Position numbers and translations under genes: made by a program. The notes beneath the pieces were generated by a model, which saw only the letters and a program-made list of their open reading frames with translations, searched no databases and was not told the DNA's origin. Below, one piece after another: positions 20,856-29,470 of a DNA stretch of 36,829 nucleotides (its first letter is position 1; each line of letters opens with the position of its first letter). The stretch covers positions 1 through 36,829 of IMG/VR virus record IMGVR_UViG_3300032220_000640. The stretch is one strand, 5' to 3'. This DNA comes from a virus.

Positions 20856-21164
20856 ATGGGCGTTGACGTAGCGAATAAGGGCAGCTTTAGCCTAACGGGT
20901 CGCAGGAGCCGTGGCCGTATCAAGGGCAGCACAACGAAGAGCACGATAGAGGCGCGTCAGATGATTGCTAGTTTCATCGATGGCAACTCGGAGCGCCTGC
21001 AATCCTGGCTGGATGAGATCTACCAGGAGGACGGGGCGCGTGCAGCCTTTGGTGCGTTTACGGACTTGATCGAGTATCATGTTCCCAAGCTGGCTCGAAC
21101 GGAGCATGTTGGTGCCAATGATGGTCCTATTGAGATCCAGATGAGTTGGGCGGAACCTAAGTGA
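20856..21164 (+). CDS. Terminase small subunit (probable)
   Basis: A 102-residue protein. After a basic lead with GRIKGSTTK (the 'GR.KGS.NK' DNA-binding opening common to small terminases), residues 30-85 are helical (IEARQMIASFIDGNSERLQS, ARAAFGAFTDLIEYHVPKLA). GGAG lies ten bases before ATG. It is the first gene of the rightward structural block. The large terminase follows two genes later. It would recognise the packaging site, perhaps in the repeat-rich DNA just upstream. Confidence 0.7.
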   Translation: MGVDVANKGSFSLTGRRSRGRIKGSTTKSTIEARQMIASFIDGNSERLQSWLDEIYQEDGARAAFGAFTDLIEYHVPKLARTEHVGANDGPIEIQMSWAEPK

Positions 21165-21171
21165 TGGCTGC

Positions 21172-21828
21172 ATGAGGGTCGAAACCATAGGCGATTCCAC
21201 GCTGTATCTGGGCGATGCGCGGGATTTTCTTAACGACGCCGGGACGTTTGGCGCTGTCGTTTCCGATCCGCCATACCCGAACAACGCAGGCCACTTTCTT
21301 GAAGGCATCGCTGCTGCTGAAGAAATTTGCCGCCAACCCATCGCGCCGCATTGGATCGTTTGTTGGACGGAAATCGAACCGCCGCCAGTCGCATTGCCTT
21401 TGGTCGCCGTTCACGTCTGGCATCGGACTAATTCTAACCGGCCCGACAACTATGAGCCGTTCTTTGAATTTCATGCGGACGGTCGCAAGCGCGCCAGTCG
21501 GGTTCTGCCCTATTGCGTGATTGCCGTGGGCATGACTGGCATCGAGGCGAGCGGGCACCCTACAGAGAAACACGTCGGCCTGATGCGCGACTTGGTTAAG
21601 CGCACGGCAGGAGTGGTTTTTGATCCGTTCATGGGATCGGGCACGACAGGGGTGGCCTGCATCCAGTTAGGCCGCGCCTTTGTCGGCTGCGAAATCAACC
21701 CCGCATATTTCGACATCGCTTGCCGCCGTATCGCCAAGGCTTACGAGCAACCCCGGCTGTTCGATGAGCCAATTGCCAAACCAATCCAGCTTGGATTAAA
21801 TAACTTGGTTCAAGTAGGAATTGATTGA
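21172..21828 (+). CDS. Orphan DNA methyltransferase (N6-adenine/N4-cytosine type)
   Basis: A 218-residue protein. Catalytic motif IV is SDPPYP (residues 31-36) and the AdoMet-binding motif I is DPFMGSGTTGVACIQLGR (about 150-167), with GHPTEKHVGLMRDLV before it. The DPPY-first order is the beta-class arrangement shared with CcrM-like enzymes. There is no recognisable partner endonuclease nearby, so it is an orphan. Likely roles: protecting phage DNA from host restriction or marking packaging/regulatory sites. It lies seven bases after the small terminase and overlaps the next start by TGATG. Confidence 0.85.
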   Translation: MRVETIGDSTLYLGDARDFLNDAGTFGAVVSDPPYPNNAGHFLEGIAAAEEICRQPIAPHWIVCWTEIEPPPVALPLVAVHVWHRTNSNRPDNYEPFFEFHADGRKRASRVLPYCVIAVGMTGIEASGHPTEKHVGLMRDLVKRTAGVVFDPFMGSGTTGVACIQLGRAFVGCEINPAYFDIACRRIAKAYEQPRLFDEPIAKPIQLGLNNLVQVGID

Positions 21829-22139
21829 TGGCTTACAGTCGCAATGAGATGCTGCAAAACCAGTTTGCACAACTACAAGCCACCAATCAGAACATGGGCC
21901 AGCAGCTCATGCCCAATAAAACCACGGCGGATATGGATGGCGTGTCGCCCTATGCGCTGGATAATCCGGACCCGCAGATGCCGCAAATGACGCCAACGAT
22001 GCCGCAGCGTGACCCGGCTCCGGTGCCGGCTCCGCCAATGGGCATGAATCCGCGTCCTATGGGTCAGCCATACCAACCTAACCAAATGAAACAGATGTAC
22101 CCTGGCATGTTTGGAATGGGTCAGCGTCGAGGCTACTAG
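21828..22139 (+). CDS. Met/Pro/Gln-rich low-complexity protein
   Basis: A 103-residue protein (MAYSRNEMLQNQFAQLQATN start). From about residue 45 it is an unusual Met-Pro-Gln series (DPQMPQMTPTMPQ, PAPPMGMNPRPMGQ, NQMKQMYPGMFGMGQ), about 15 Met in all. Probably disordered. ATG 21828 overlaps the methylase stop (TGATG). Similar Met-Pro runs occur in the 35821 protein, so the two may share a virion-related role. No known function. Confidence 0.55.
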   Translation: MAYSRNEMLQNQFAQLQATNQNMGQQLMPNKTTADMDGVSPYALDNPDPQMPQMTPTMPQRDPAPVPAPPMGMNPRPMGQPYQPNQMKQMYPGMFGMGQRRGY

Positions 22140-23477
22140 GTGGCAGTTCGTGAAGTAACGCTGAACTATGCGCCTCGTAGGGCGTTTATGCCGTTTCATA
22201 ATCGTACGCAGCGGTGGGCGTGTTTGGTGGCTCACAGGCGTGCGGGAAAGACGGTTGCGGCTGTTAACGAGGTTATCAAGGCTGCGGCGTTGTCTAAGGG
22301 GCCGAACCCGCTTTATGGGTATATTGCGCCGTTTCGTAGTCAGGCTAAGAGCGTAGCTTGGGACTATATGAAGGACTTTGCGCGTCCTATTATGAAGTCT
22401 GCCAATGAGGCGGAACTTACCATTGAGCTTTTGAACGGTGCCAAGATCCGGTTGTTTGGGGCGGATAACGCTGATGCCATGCGTGGTCTGGGTTTTGATG
22501 GCATTTATATGGATGAGTATGGGGATTTCAGGCCGAGTGTCTGGGGTAACGTTATTCGTCCTACGTTGTCGGATAAGCAGGGGTGGGCGGTATTTGGGGG
22601 GACGCCGAAGGGTAAGAACCAGTTCTGGGATGTGTACCAGACGGCTCGGTTGGACCCGAACGAGTGGTTTAGTTTGACGCTGAAGGCCAGTGATAGTGGC
22701 TTACTGGCGGATGAGGAGTTGGAGGCTGTTAAGCGCCAGATCTCTGAAGACCAGTACATGCAGGAGTACGAGTGCAGTTTTGAGGCGGCGATTCTGGGGG
22801 CGTACTACGGCGTTGAGATGCGTCATGCGACCGAGCAGAACCGCGTTGGCAGGGTGGAATACGACCCCAGTTTGCCGACCTATACGGCGTGGGACTTGGG
22901 GTACCGAGATGATACGGCGATCTGGTGGTATCAGGTGCTACGCAACGAAGTGCATGTGATCGACTTCTACGCGGTGTCTGGGGCGGACATTGATAAGCTG
23001 TGCAAGAAGATCAAGGGCAAGCCGTATCACTATGAGCGGCATTTCCTGCCACACGACGCCAAGGCCAAGACGCTGGCAGCGCAGGGTAAAAGCATCATTG
23101 AGCAGTTAGGCGCTCAGTTGGGCATTGAGAACATGGCTATTGTGCCCGATCTTGGTGTGCAGGATGGCATCCAGGCGGTGCGTACAACGCTTACAAAATG
23201 CTGGTTTGACGAGGAACGGTGCCGCGATGGCATTGAGGCTTTGCGCCAGTATGAGCGGGAATACGACGAAGATAAGAAGGCGTTCAGATCAACGCCAAAA
23301 CATAATTGGTGCAGTCACCCGGCAGATGCGTTTAGAATGCTGGCAGTTGCATGGCAAAACGCGCCAGTTTCGAACCCAGCTAACGCATATCGCCCACTTA
23401 TCGTTGGCCCTGGGAACGAAGCCACTCTAGAGGATATGTGGGCTAGTAATAAGAGAGCGCGGAGAACAAGGCTATGA
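22140..23477 (+). CDS. terL: Terminase large subunit
   Basis: A 445-residue protein starting with GTG right after the previous TAG. ATPase: Walker A HRRAGKT (residues 29-35) and Walker B GIYMDEYG (about 120-127), with GGTPKGKN as coupling motif (about 152). Nuclease: AWDLGYRDDTAIWW (about 248-261) supplies the first acidic site, and HPADAFRML near 407-415 the last. Length and motifs are those of a Terminase_6-type packaging motor. It drives DNA into the procapsid through the portal and cuts the concatemer. Confidence 0.93.
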   Translation: MAVREVTLNYAPRRAFMPFHNRTQRWACLVAHRRAGKTVAAVNEVIKAAALSKGPNPLYGYIAPFRSQAKSVAWDYMKDFARPIMKSANEAELTIELLNGAKIRLFGADNADAMRGLGFDGIYMDEYGDFRPSVWGNVIRPTLSDKQGWAVFGGTPKGKNQFWDVYQTARLDPNEWFSLTLKASDSGLLADEELEAVKRQISEDQYMQEYECSFEAAILGAYYGVEMRHATEQNRVGRVEYDPSLPTYTAWDLGYRDDTAIWWYQVLRNEVHVIDFYAVSGADIDKLCKKIKGKPYHYERHFLPHDAKAKTLAAQGKSIIEQLGAQLGIENMAIVPDLGVQDGIQAVRTTLTKCWFDEERCRDGIEALRQYEREYDEDKKAFRSTPKHNWCSHPADAFRMLAVAWQNAPVSNPANAYRPLIVGPGNEATLEDMWASNKRARRTRL

Positions 23478-23797
23478 GCGGCGTTTCAAATCCATATCGC
23501 TATTTTTATGAGCATGTTGCAGCCAGTCAAACTGCGCAGGTGCTTGGCACTACGGGCGCGGTTGGCGATTACATTCATCGTTTGGTTTGTACCGTGACGA
23601 CTGGCGCAACGGGCAACGTTGTAATTGTAGACGGCACCGGAGCGGGTATTCTGACGCACACCATTATCCCGGCCAGCGCGTCTGTCGTTCCAGGTGTTTA
23701 TAACGTCGAGCTGAACGCGGTTTCGGCTAACGGTGCGTGGAAGATTACGACCGGGGCCGGCGTTGAAGTCATGGCTGTCGGCATCTTTACGGCTTAA
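23474..23797 (+). CDS. Hypothetical small beta-rich virion protein
   Basis: A 107-residue, Thr/Val/Gly-rich, probably all-beta protein (YEHVAASQTAQVLGTTGAVG then HRLVCTVTTGATGNVVIVDG). Overlaps TerL by ATGA. The pattern fits small head or head-tail decoration proteins seen near terminase genes, but I cannot name a family. Confidence 0.55.
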   Translation: MSGVSNPYRYFYEHVAASQTAQVLGTTGAVGDYIHRLVCTVTTGATGNVVIVDGTGAGILTHTIIPASASVVPGVYNVELNAVSANGAWKITTGAGVEVMAVGIFTA

Positions 23798-23801
23798 GGC
23801 G

Positions 23802-23951
23802 ATGAGAAAGCCCGGTCTGTATGCCAACATTCTAGCAAAACAAGAGCGGATCAAAGCTGGCTCTGGCGAGCGTATGCGTAAGCCGGGTGATCCCGGTGCG
23901 CCGACTGCTGGTGCGTTTAAGGAATCCGCGAAGACTGCAAAGAAGGACTAA
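23802..23951 (+). CDS. Small basic protein of the portal operon
   Basis: A 49-residue, strongly basic protein: MRKPGLYANILAKQERIKAG, then SGERMRKPGDPGAPTAGAFK. The opening 'KPGLYANI.AK..RI.AGSGE.MRKPG..GAPTA' is a recurring small protein placed between terminase and portal in many phages. Start chosen by AAGG just upstream and by this family pattern. Probably disordered; role unknown. Confidence 0.7.
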   Translation: MRKPGLYANILAKQERIKAGSGERMRKPGDPGAPTAGAFKESAKTAKKD

Positions 23952-23952
23952 G

Positions 23953-26232
23953 ATGCCCGCTGCTTACGACACGCAAAAGGTGCCGACCGTTCAGAAATGG
24001 CTAAATGTCATTTCTAGCTACAATGGCGAGTTTAAAAAGTGGGAAGCGCGGACGGTCAAGATCATCCGCCGGTACCGAGATGACCTGCGTAACAGCGGCA
24101 CGACGGGCTATGAAGCGGCTCGGTTTAACATCCTGTGGTCAAACGTGCAGACCTTGGTGCCGGCGGTGTTTTCGCGAATGCCCAAAGCCGATGTAAGCCG
24201 CAGGTTTAGCGATAACGACCCTGTTGGCCGGGTGGCGTCCCTGCTCATTGAGCGGGCTTTGGATTACGAGATTGAGCATTACCCTGATTTTCGGGCTGCT
24301 ATGAAGAACTCGGTTGAGGATCGGTTCCTTGGCGGGCGCGGTGTGGCCTGGGTGCGGTACGACCCGCATATCAAGAAGCAGGACATGCCAGAAAACGGAT
24401 GGCAGATCACTGAGGACGTTGAGGAAGAAGACTACGGCGACATCCAGAACCAGACCGCTGGTATGGAGGAAGAGCCTGAAGAAATTGAGTACGAATGCGC
24501 CCCCACTGACTACGTTCATTGGAAAGATTTTGGGCATACGCCGGCACGCACCTGGGAAGAGGTAACGGCTGTCTGGCGTTGGGTCTATATGTCCCGCGAG
24601 GCGCTTATTGAGCGGTTTGGCGAGGAAGTTGGCCGCAAGATTCCGACCAATGAAAGCCCTGAGGGCCTGACCAAATACGGTCAAACGGGCAAATCCAACG
24701 ACAAAGCTAAAATTTGCGAGCTGTGGGACAAGGAAACCGGCAGGGTCTATTGGATCAACGAATCCACGCCTGAATTGCTGGATGAGAAAGACGATCCGCT
24801 GGATCTGGAAGGGTTCTTCCCCTGCGCCAAGCCACTTTACGCCACAACGACCACCGACAACCTGATTCCGATCCCTGATTTTATTCTGTATCAGGACCAA
24901 GCCAACGAACTGGACATCCTGACCGACCGTATTGACGGTCTAATCAAGGCGCTTCGCGTTCGCGGTATTTATGATGCTAGCCAGCCCGCTTTGCAGCGTT
25001 TGCTGACCGAGGGCGACAATAACACGCTGATTCCGACCGATAAGTGGATGGCATTCAGCGAAAAGGGCGGTCTGAAGGGCTCAATTGACCTTCTGCCCCT
25101 TGATACCATCGCTAGTACGCTGATCCAGTGCTACCAGGCGCAGTCTAACGTTAAGGGCCAAATCTACGAAATTACGGGCATTTCGGACATCATTCGGGGC
25201 CAATCGGCTGCGTCCGAGACGGCTACAGCCCAGCAGATCAAGGGTCAATACGCGGGCCTGCGGCTTGGTGCGATGCAAGAAGGCGTAGCAATGTTTGCTA
25301 CGGAACTGTTGCGTCTGAAGGCTCAGATCATCTGTGGCAAATTCCAGCCGGAAACGATCCTGGCTTATGCTGCGGCGCAGCAAATGAGTCCAGAGGATCA
25401 GCAGTTGATCCCGCAGGCTATGGAACTGCTCAAGAGCGAACCGCTGCGTGCGTTCCGCATTGAGGTTGCCTCTGACAGCCTAGTGAAGCTGGATGAGCAG
25501 CAAAACAAGCAAGAGCGTATGGAGTTCATTGGTGCGTTCTCCAACTTCCTGCGTGAGGCTGTAACGGCTGGTCAACAGGTTCCTGAGCTGACGCCGCTGA
25601 TTATGCAGGTGCTGAAGTTTGGCGTGGCTGGCTTCAAAGCTGGTCGCCAGATTGAAGGCACTATCGATGTTGCGATGCAACAGCTTGTTCAGAACCAAGC
25701 GCAGGCCAAGGCTAACCCGCAACCCGATCCAGAAGCCGCCAAGATGCAGATGGAGCAGCAGGCAGCTCAAATGGAACTTCAAGCCAAAATGCAGATGGAG
25801 CAGGCCAAGGGCCAAGCTGATATGCAAATTGAGCAGATGAAGGCTCAAATGACGGCGCAACTAGAGCAGTCGCGCCAGCAGCACGAAGCCCAGCTCAAGA
25901 TGCAGGAATTGGCTACCAAGGAGCAATTTGATCGCTGGAAGGCGGATCTGGACGCGGCGACCAAGATTATGGTGGCGCGTATCTCGTCTAACCCTGGCGC
26001 AGATATTCCGCTTCTGGAAGTGCAGCAGGCTGCGGCTGATACGTTGACCAACGAGCTTGGCGATAACGTTCGTAACGCTATGGGCCAGATGGCTGAAGCG
26101 CATAACAACATGGCGAACATGCACGGTGAATCTATGCAGAAGCTGCAAGAGACGATTCAAGCCCTATCAGCGCCCAAGCGTATTATTCGTGGGCCGGATG
26201 GCCGTGCAGCCGGCGTAGAAATTCAGACGTAA
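23953..26232 (+). CDS. Portal protein
   Basis: A 759-residue protein from MPAAYDTQKVPTVQKWLNVI; the ATG follows the previous TAA by one base. The N-terminal third has NILWSNVQTLVPAVFSRMPK and DRFLGGRGVAWVRY, typical of podophage portal (head-tail connecting) proteins. The middle contains DQANELDILTDRIDGLIKAL and ITGISDIIRGQSAASETATA, a strong portal-family landmark (the 'GISDI.RG......TA' loop). The C-terminal 200 residues are a long Gln/Met/Lys coiled coil (MQMEQQAAQMELQAKMQMEQ and similar), likely the barrel that extends into the capsid. Confidence 0.85.
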   Translation: MPAAYDTQKVPTVQKWLNVISSYNGEFKKWEARTVKIIRRYRDDLRNSGTTGYEAARFNILWSNVQTLVPAVFSRMPKADVSRRFSDNDPVGRVASLLIERALDYEIEHYPDFRAAMKNSVEDRFLGGRGVAWVRYDPHIKKQDMPENGWQITEDVEEEDYGDIQNQTAGMEEEPEEIEYECAPTDYVHWKDFGHTPARTWEEVTAVWRWVYMSREALIERFGEEVGRKIPTNESPEGLTKYGQTGKSNDKAKICELWDKETGRVYWINESTPELLDEKDDPLDLEGFFPCAKPLYATTTTDNLIPIPDFILYQDQANELDILTDRIDGLIKALRVRGIYDASQPALQRLLTEGDNNTLIPTDKWMAFSEKGGLKGSIDLLPLDTIASTLIQCYQAQSNVKGQIYEITGISDIIRGQSAASETATAQQIKGQYAGLRLGAMQEGVAMFATELLRLKAQIICGKFQPETILAYAAAQQMSPEDQQLIPQAMELLKSEPLRAFRIEVASDSLVKLDEQQNKQERMEFIGAFSNFLREAVTAGQQVPELTPLIMQVLKFGVAGFKAGRQIEGTIDVAMQQLVQNQAQAKANPQPDPEAAKMQMEQQAAQMELQAKMQMEQAKGQADMQIEQMKAQMTAQLEQSRQQHEAQLKMQELATKEQFDRWKADLDAATKIMVARISSNPGADIPLLEVQQAAADTLTNELGDNVRNAMGQMAEAHNNMANMHGESMQKLQETIQALSAPKRIIRGPDGRAAGVEIQT

Positions 26233-26235
26233 GCA

Positions 26236-26589
26236 ATGGCACTCGGCGGCTGGGATACTGGCATTTGGGATATTGCCGTTTGGGACGGTCCCCTCTTTAC
26301 GGTCAGTGATGACACCCATGACGGCAAATATTTAAAAAAACAGTTTGACGAAGAAAAGCGCCGTTATGACCAACGCCGTAAGGACATCATCGCGGCCTAT
26401 GAGCGGGTTGTTGAGGGTAAGCCTGATGTTGCCGAAGAGATTGTTAGGCCGTTTGTAAAAGAGGAAACGGAAAAGTTATCTAGTCCGCAAATTGATTTTG
26501 ATAGGTTGCTCGCCAACATTGATGAAGTTGAGCGCTTGTGGGCAACTTTCTTGGAAATGGATGACGAAGATATTTTGGTGATGATGTGA
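26236..26589 (+). CDS. Hypothetical structural-region protein with WD repeats at the N-terminus
   Basis: A 117-residue protein. It opens MALGGWDTGIWDIAVWDGPL, three WD pairs at intervals of five to six residues. The same kind of element occurs near the end of the tail protein at 32150 (GLWDIGYWDDAIWG). The remainder is a charged helix (KRRYDQRRKDIIAAYERVVE) with an acidic C-terminus. No family; the shared W-D element suggests interaction with a virion partner. Confidence 0.5.
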   Translation: MALGGWDTGIWDIAVWDGPLFTVSDDTHDGKYLKKQFDEEKRRYDQRRKDIIAAYERVVEGKPDVAEEIVRPFVKEETEKLSSPQIDFDRLLANIDEVERLWATFLEMDDEDILVMM

Positions 26590-26945
26590 GCAAATACAAA
26601 GCCATATTCGATAAACAGGGCCTTCTGGCAGAATTTGAAAACGGGGAAATGGTCTATCTGCGAGAGGAATACAGCCCGCCTGAAAAGTCAGATTTGGCTT
26701 CCCCAATGATTATGCGGGACATTCAGCCTTATCAGAACATGATCAACGGCGGCATCATCACAAGCCGCAGCGAGCATCGTGAATTGCTCAAAAGGCATAA
26801 CTGTGTTGAAGTCGGCAATGAAAAGATGCAAACGAAAATTGCCGCTACACCAAACAACCGCCGGGAACTTATATCAAGGCAACTTGGTGATATGAGTGAC
26901 AAGCAAGCTAACAAGGTTCTGAAGCAGCTAAAAAATGGCATTTAA
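26586..26945 (+). CDS. Hypothetical protein of the portal-scaffold interval
   Basis: A 119-residue protein starting with GTG (MSKYKAIFDKQ), coupled by GTGA. The core RDIQPYQNMINGGIITSRSE HRELLKRHNCVEVGNE is a family I recall between portal and scaffold genes of podophages ('PY.SMI.G..I.SR..HRE.LK...C.EVGN'). Basic helical C-terminus (DMSDKQANKVLKQLKNGI). Function unknown. Confidence 0.6.
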   Translation: MSKYKAIFDKQGLLAEFENGEMVYLREEYSPPEKSDLASPMIMRDIQPYQNMINGGIITSRSEHRELLKRHNCVEVGNEKMQTKIAATPNNRRELISRQLGDMSDKQANKVLKQLKNGI

Positions 26946-26954
26946 GGAATGACT

Positions 26955-27893
26955 ATGGACACCCAAGAGTCAGCCGAATTCTCTGAGGAAAAGGTTGATC
27001 GACGCGACCTGCTTTCTGAGCAGTTTGACGAGATTGGAAGCGAATCTTCCGAACCGGCAATCCAGTCCGCGCCTGCCGAAGAACAAGAAGAAGAACCTAT
27101 TTGGTCAAAGCCGCCTTCTAGCTGGAAGCGCGACTACCACGAACCCTGGCAGAGCGTAGATCCCAAGGTCCGCGAATACGTTTGGCAGCGCGAAGAAGAA
27201 ATGCGCTCCGGCATTGAGCCTATGAAGGCCAAAGCTCAGTTTGCTGACCAAATGAATAAGGCTATGGAGCCTTACCTACCGACCATTCAGGGGCTTGGTA
27301 TTGACGCCCCTACCGCTATCCAGGCGCTTATGCAGGCGGATTATACGCTGCGTAACAGCGCACCTAACGAAAAACGAGCCTATCTGGCACAGCTTGCAAG
27401 CCAGTATGGTATCAATCTCGGTGATGTCGAATATGACCAACAAGTCAATCCGATTGACCCGGCGATCTACGAACTCAGAAACGAACTTAATAACGTTCGT
27501 GGAGAAGTCGTAGGGTGGAAAAGGCAGCAGGAAGAAGTCCAGAATCAGACTCTGCTGTCTGAAATTGAACAATTCGCCACCCAAGCGGATTATTTTGAAG
27601 ATGCACGCCCGACCATGATTCAGCTTTTAAACGCTGGTATGGCTACGGATCTTCAAGACGCATACGAGAAGGCAATTCGCTTTGATCCGAACCTTTCTGA
27701 GCAAGTGCAGCAAAGCCGACAAGCTGAAGCTGACGCGGCCAGAAGGAAAGCCAGTAATACAGCGGCTAAATCGGCCAAAGCGGCGGCGGTTAGCGTAAGA
27801 AGCTCCACACCCGGATTTCAACCGACTACCAAAGCGCAAGACAGGCGTTCCATGCTGCTCGAACAATTTGACAGTGTGAGTGAACGCTTTTGA
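26955..27893 (+). CDS. Scaffolding protein (probable)
   Basis: A 312-residue acidic, helical protein directly before the capsid gene, the usual scaffold position. AAGGA six bases before ATG 26955 supports this start over ATG 26949. Acidic N-terminus (SEEKVDRRDLLSEQFDEIGS, EEQEEEP), WSKPPSSWKRDYHEPWQSVD in the middle, then long helices, ending with a basic Ala/Lys/Ser tail. 'P.SW......W..L.P..R......E' is a common phage scaffold landmark. The near-C-terminal SMLLEQFDSV echoes the N-terminal DLLSEQFDEI. Confidence 0.72.
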   Translation: MDTQESAEFSEEKVDRRDLLSEQFDEIGSESSEPAIQSAPAEEQEEEPIWSKPPSSWKRDYHEPWQSVDPKVREYVWQREEEMRSGIEPMKAKAQFADQMNKAMEPYLPTIQGLGIDAPTAIQALMQADYTLRNSAPNEKRAYLAQLASQYGINLGDVEYDQQVNPIDPAIYELRNELNNVRGEVVGWKRQQEEVQNQTLLSEIEQFATQADYFEDARPTMIQLLNAGMATDLQDAYEKAIRFDPNLSEQVQQSRQAEADAARRKASNTAAKSAKAAAVSVRSSTPGFQPTTKAQDRRSMLLEQFDSVSERF

Positions 27894-27917
27894 TGAACCC
27901 TTGATAAGGAGCTAACT

Positions 27918-28919
27918 ATGGCTTTTGCCAACAGCTCGATCAGCGACATCATTGCGACTAATATCCAAAGCCGCACTGGTGAGCTGGCCGATAACGTCAC
28001 GAACAACAACGCCCTTCTGCGGCGTTTGAAAGACCGGGGGAACGTGAAAACGTTCTCGGGTGGTAACGTGATTTTGCAAGAAATCATGTACAACGACTCG
28101 ACCACGAACAACACAAATAGCTACAGCGGCTATGAAGTGCTGAACGTGTCCCAAAACTCGCCCATCTCTGCGGCGCAGTTCTCCATCACGCAATACGCTT
28201 CGGCGGTAACCATCTCCGGTCTGGAAATGATCCAGAACACGGGCAAGGAAGCCATCATTGACCTGCTTGATGGGCGTATGAACGTTGCAGAAGCCCAGCT
28301 TGCCAACCGTATCGGTGGCGACATCTATCTGGACGGCACCGGCAACAGCGGTAAGAACATTACCGGCCTGGCTGCGGCTGTCCCTGATGCGCCGTCTTCC
28401 GGTACTTATGGCGGTATCAACCGTGCGACCTTCACGTTCTGGCAATCCGTTTCTTTTTCGGGCGTGACAAACGGTGGTTCAGCTACGTCTGCCTCGAACA
28501 TCCAGCAGTATATGGATTCCGTGGCCGTCCAGTTGATCCGTGGTACTGACAAGCCGGATCTCATCGTTGCGGACAACAACTACTACCGTCTGTACCTTCA
28601 GTCGCTGCAATCCATCCAACGCATCTCGGACTCCGGTTCGAGCATGGCTGGCGCTGGCTTCGCTTCGCTAAAGTATTACGGTGCTGGTATGGCGTCGGAC
28701 GTTGTGCTTGATGGTGGTATCGGTGCTGCCTCCACGGCGAACCACATGTGGTTCCTGAACACCAAGTACCTTCAGTTCCGGCCCCATGTGGACCGCAACT
28801 TCGTGCCAATTGGCGGTGAACGCCAAGCGGTTAACCAAGACGCCATTGTGAAACTGATTGGCTGGGCGGGTAACATGACCTGCTCGGGCGCTCAGTTCCA
28901 AGGCGTTCTGATCGCTTAA
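27918..28919 (+). CDS. Major capsid protein
   Basis: A 333-residue protein with AAGGAG seven bases before ATG. Opening MAFANSSISDIIATNIQSRT and the N-terminal helix LADNVTNNNALLRRLKDRGN, then GGNVILQEI, QYASAVTISGLEMIQNTGKE and GRMNVAEAQLANRIGGDIYL. This matches podophage/siphophage HK97-fold capsid proteins of similar length. It forms the icosahedral shell. Position after scaffold and before a decoration protein agrees. It ends in FQGVLIA, a typical end of the group. Confidence 0.85.
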   Translation: MAFANSSISDIIATNIQSRTGELADNVTNNNALLRRLKDRGNVKTFSGGNVILQEIMYNDSTTNNTNSYSGYEVLNVSQNSPISAAQFSITQYASAVTISGLEMIQNTGKEAIIDLLDGRMNVAEAQLANRIGGDIYLDGTGNSGKNITGLAAAVPDAPSSGTYGGINRATFTFWQSVSFSGVTNGGSATSASNIQQYMDSVAVQLIRGTDKPDLIVADNNYYRLYLQSLQSIQRISDSGSSMAGAGFASLKYYGAGMASDVVLDGGIGAASTANHMWFLNTKYLQFRPHVDRNFVPIGGERQAVNQDAIVKLIGWAGNMTCSGAQFQGVLIA

Positions 28920-28933
28920 GGGAGCATAGGAAA

Positions 28934-29470
28934 ATGGCTTATACTTTTGACGAACCCAAAGCCGGCCTACTCCAAATCGCTAACACCGATACTGGTGTTA
29001 CGATGGCGAACGGCTCCTCGGCTATCCCGACTCCTCCTGCCGTTCTCGGCATGGTGTGTCGGGCTTTTGACCCGACTTACGGCGAAGGTGAATTTATCCT
29101 TCTCGTAGGTGTTGCCTCTACGGTTGTCGGTTCTCTAGTGACCTACAGCACCACAACTTACCAAACTGCGCTTTCGCCCGACACGGCGAACCTGGCGCAG
29201 CCTGTAGCTGTGGCAATGGCGGCAAATACCGCTGGCCTCTTTGGCTGGTATCAAATTGAGGGTCTTGCCGTTGTGAAGAAAACTGCGGTTGCAGTAAGCC
29301 CCAACGTTCCTGTTTTCCAGTCTGCCACTGTTGGGCGCGTTATGCCCACTGCGACTGCTGGCAAGCAAGTTCTAGGCGCTCGTAGTGCTAATTTGGCTTC
29401 GGTTGCCGCTGGCGTTTCGACCATTATCGTGTCGATTAACCGTCCGCACATGCAAGGCCAAATCACCTAG
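28934..29470 (+). CDS. Head decoration or stabilisation protein (probable)
   Basis: A 178-residue, Ala/Val/Thr-rich, beta-type protein (MAYTFDEPKAGLLQIANTDT start; GEGEFILLVGVASTVVGSLV; AAGKQVLGARSANLASVAAG...). Size and place after the capsid gene fit a decoration protein, possibly of the DUF2190 type. Ends with a one-base overlap (TAGTG) with the next gene. Confidence 0.6.
   Translation: MAYTFDEPKAGLLQIANTDTGVTMANGSSAIPTPPAVLGMVCRAFDPTYGEGEFILLVGVASTVVGSLVTYSTTTYQTALSPDTANLAQPVAVAMAANTAGLFGWYQIEGLAVVKKTAVAVSPNVPVFQSATVGRVMPTATAGKQVLGARSANLASVAAGVSTIIVSINRPHMQGQIT

Noticed and set aside
24139-24900. 253-residue minus-strand frame inside the portal gene
   Set aside because: Antisense shadow of a clear portal gene; no ribosome site and no recognisable protein motifs.
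27918-28919. Minus-strand 177-residue frame (27912-28445) opposite the capsid gene
   Set aside because: Shadow of the capsid coding sequence; no ribosome site.
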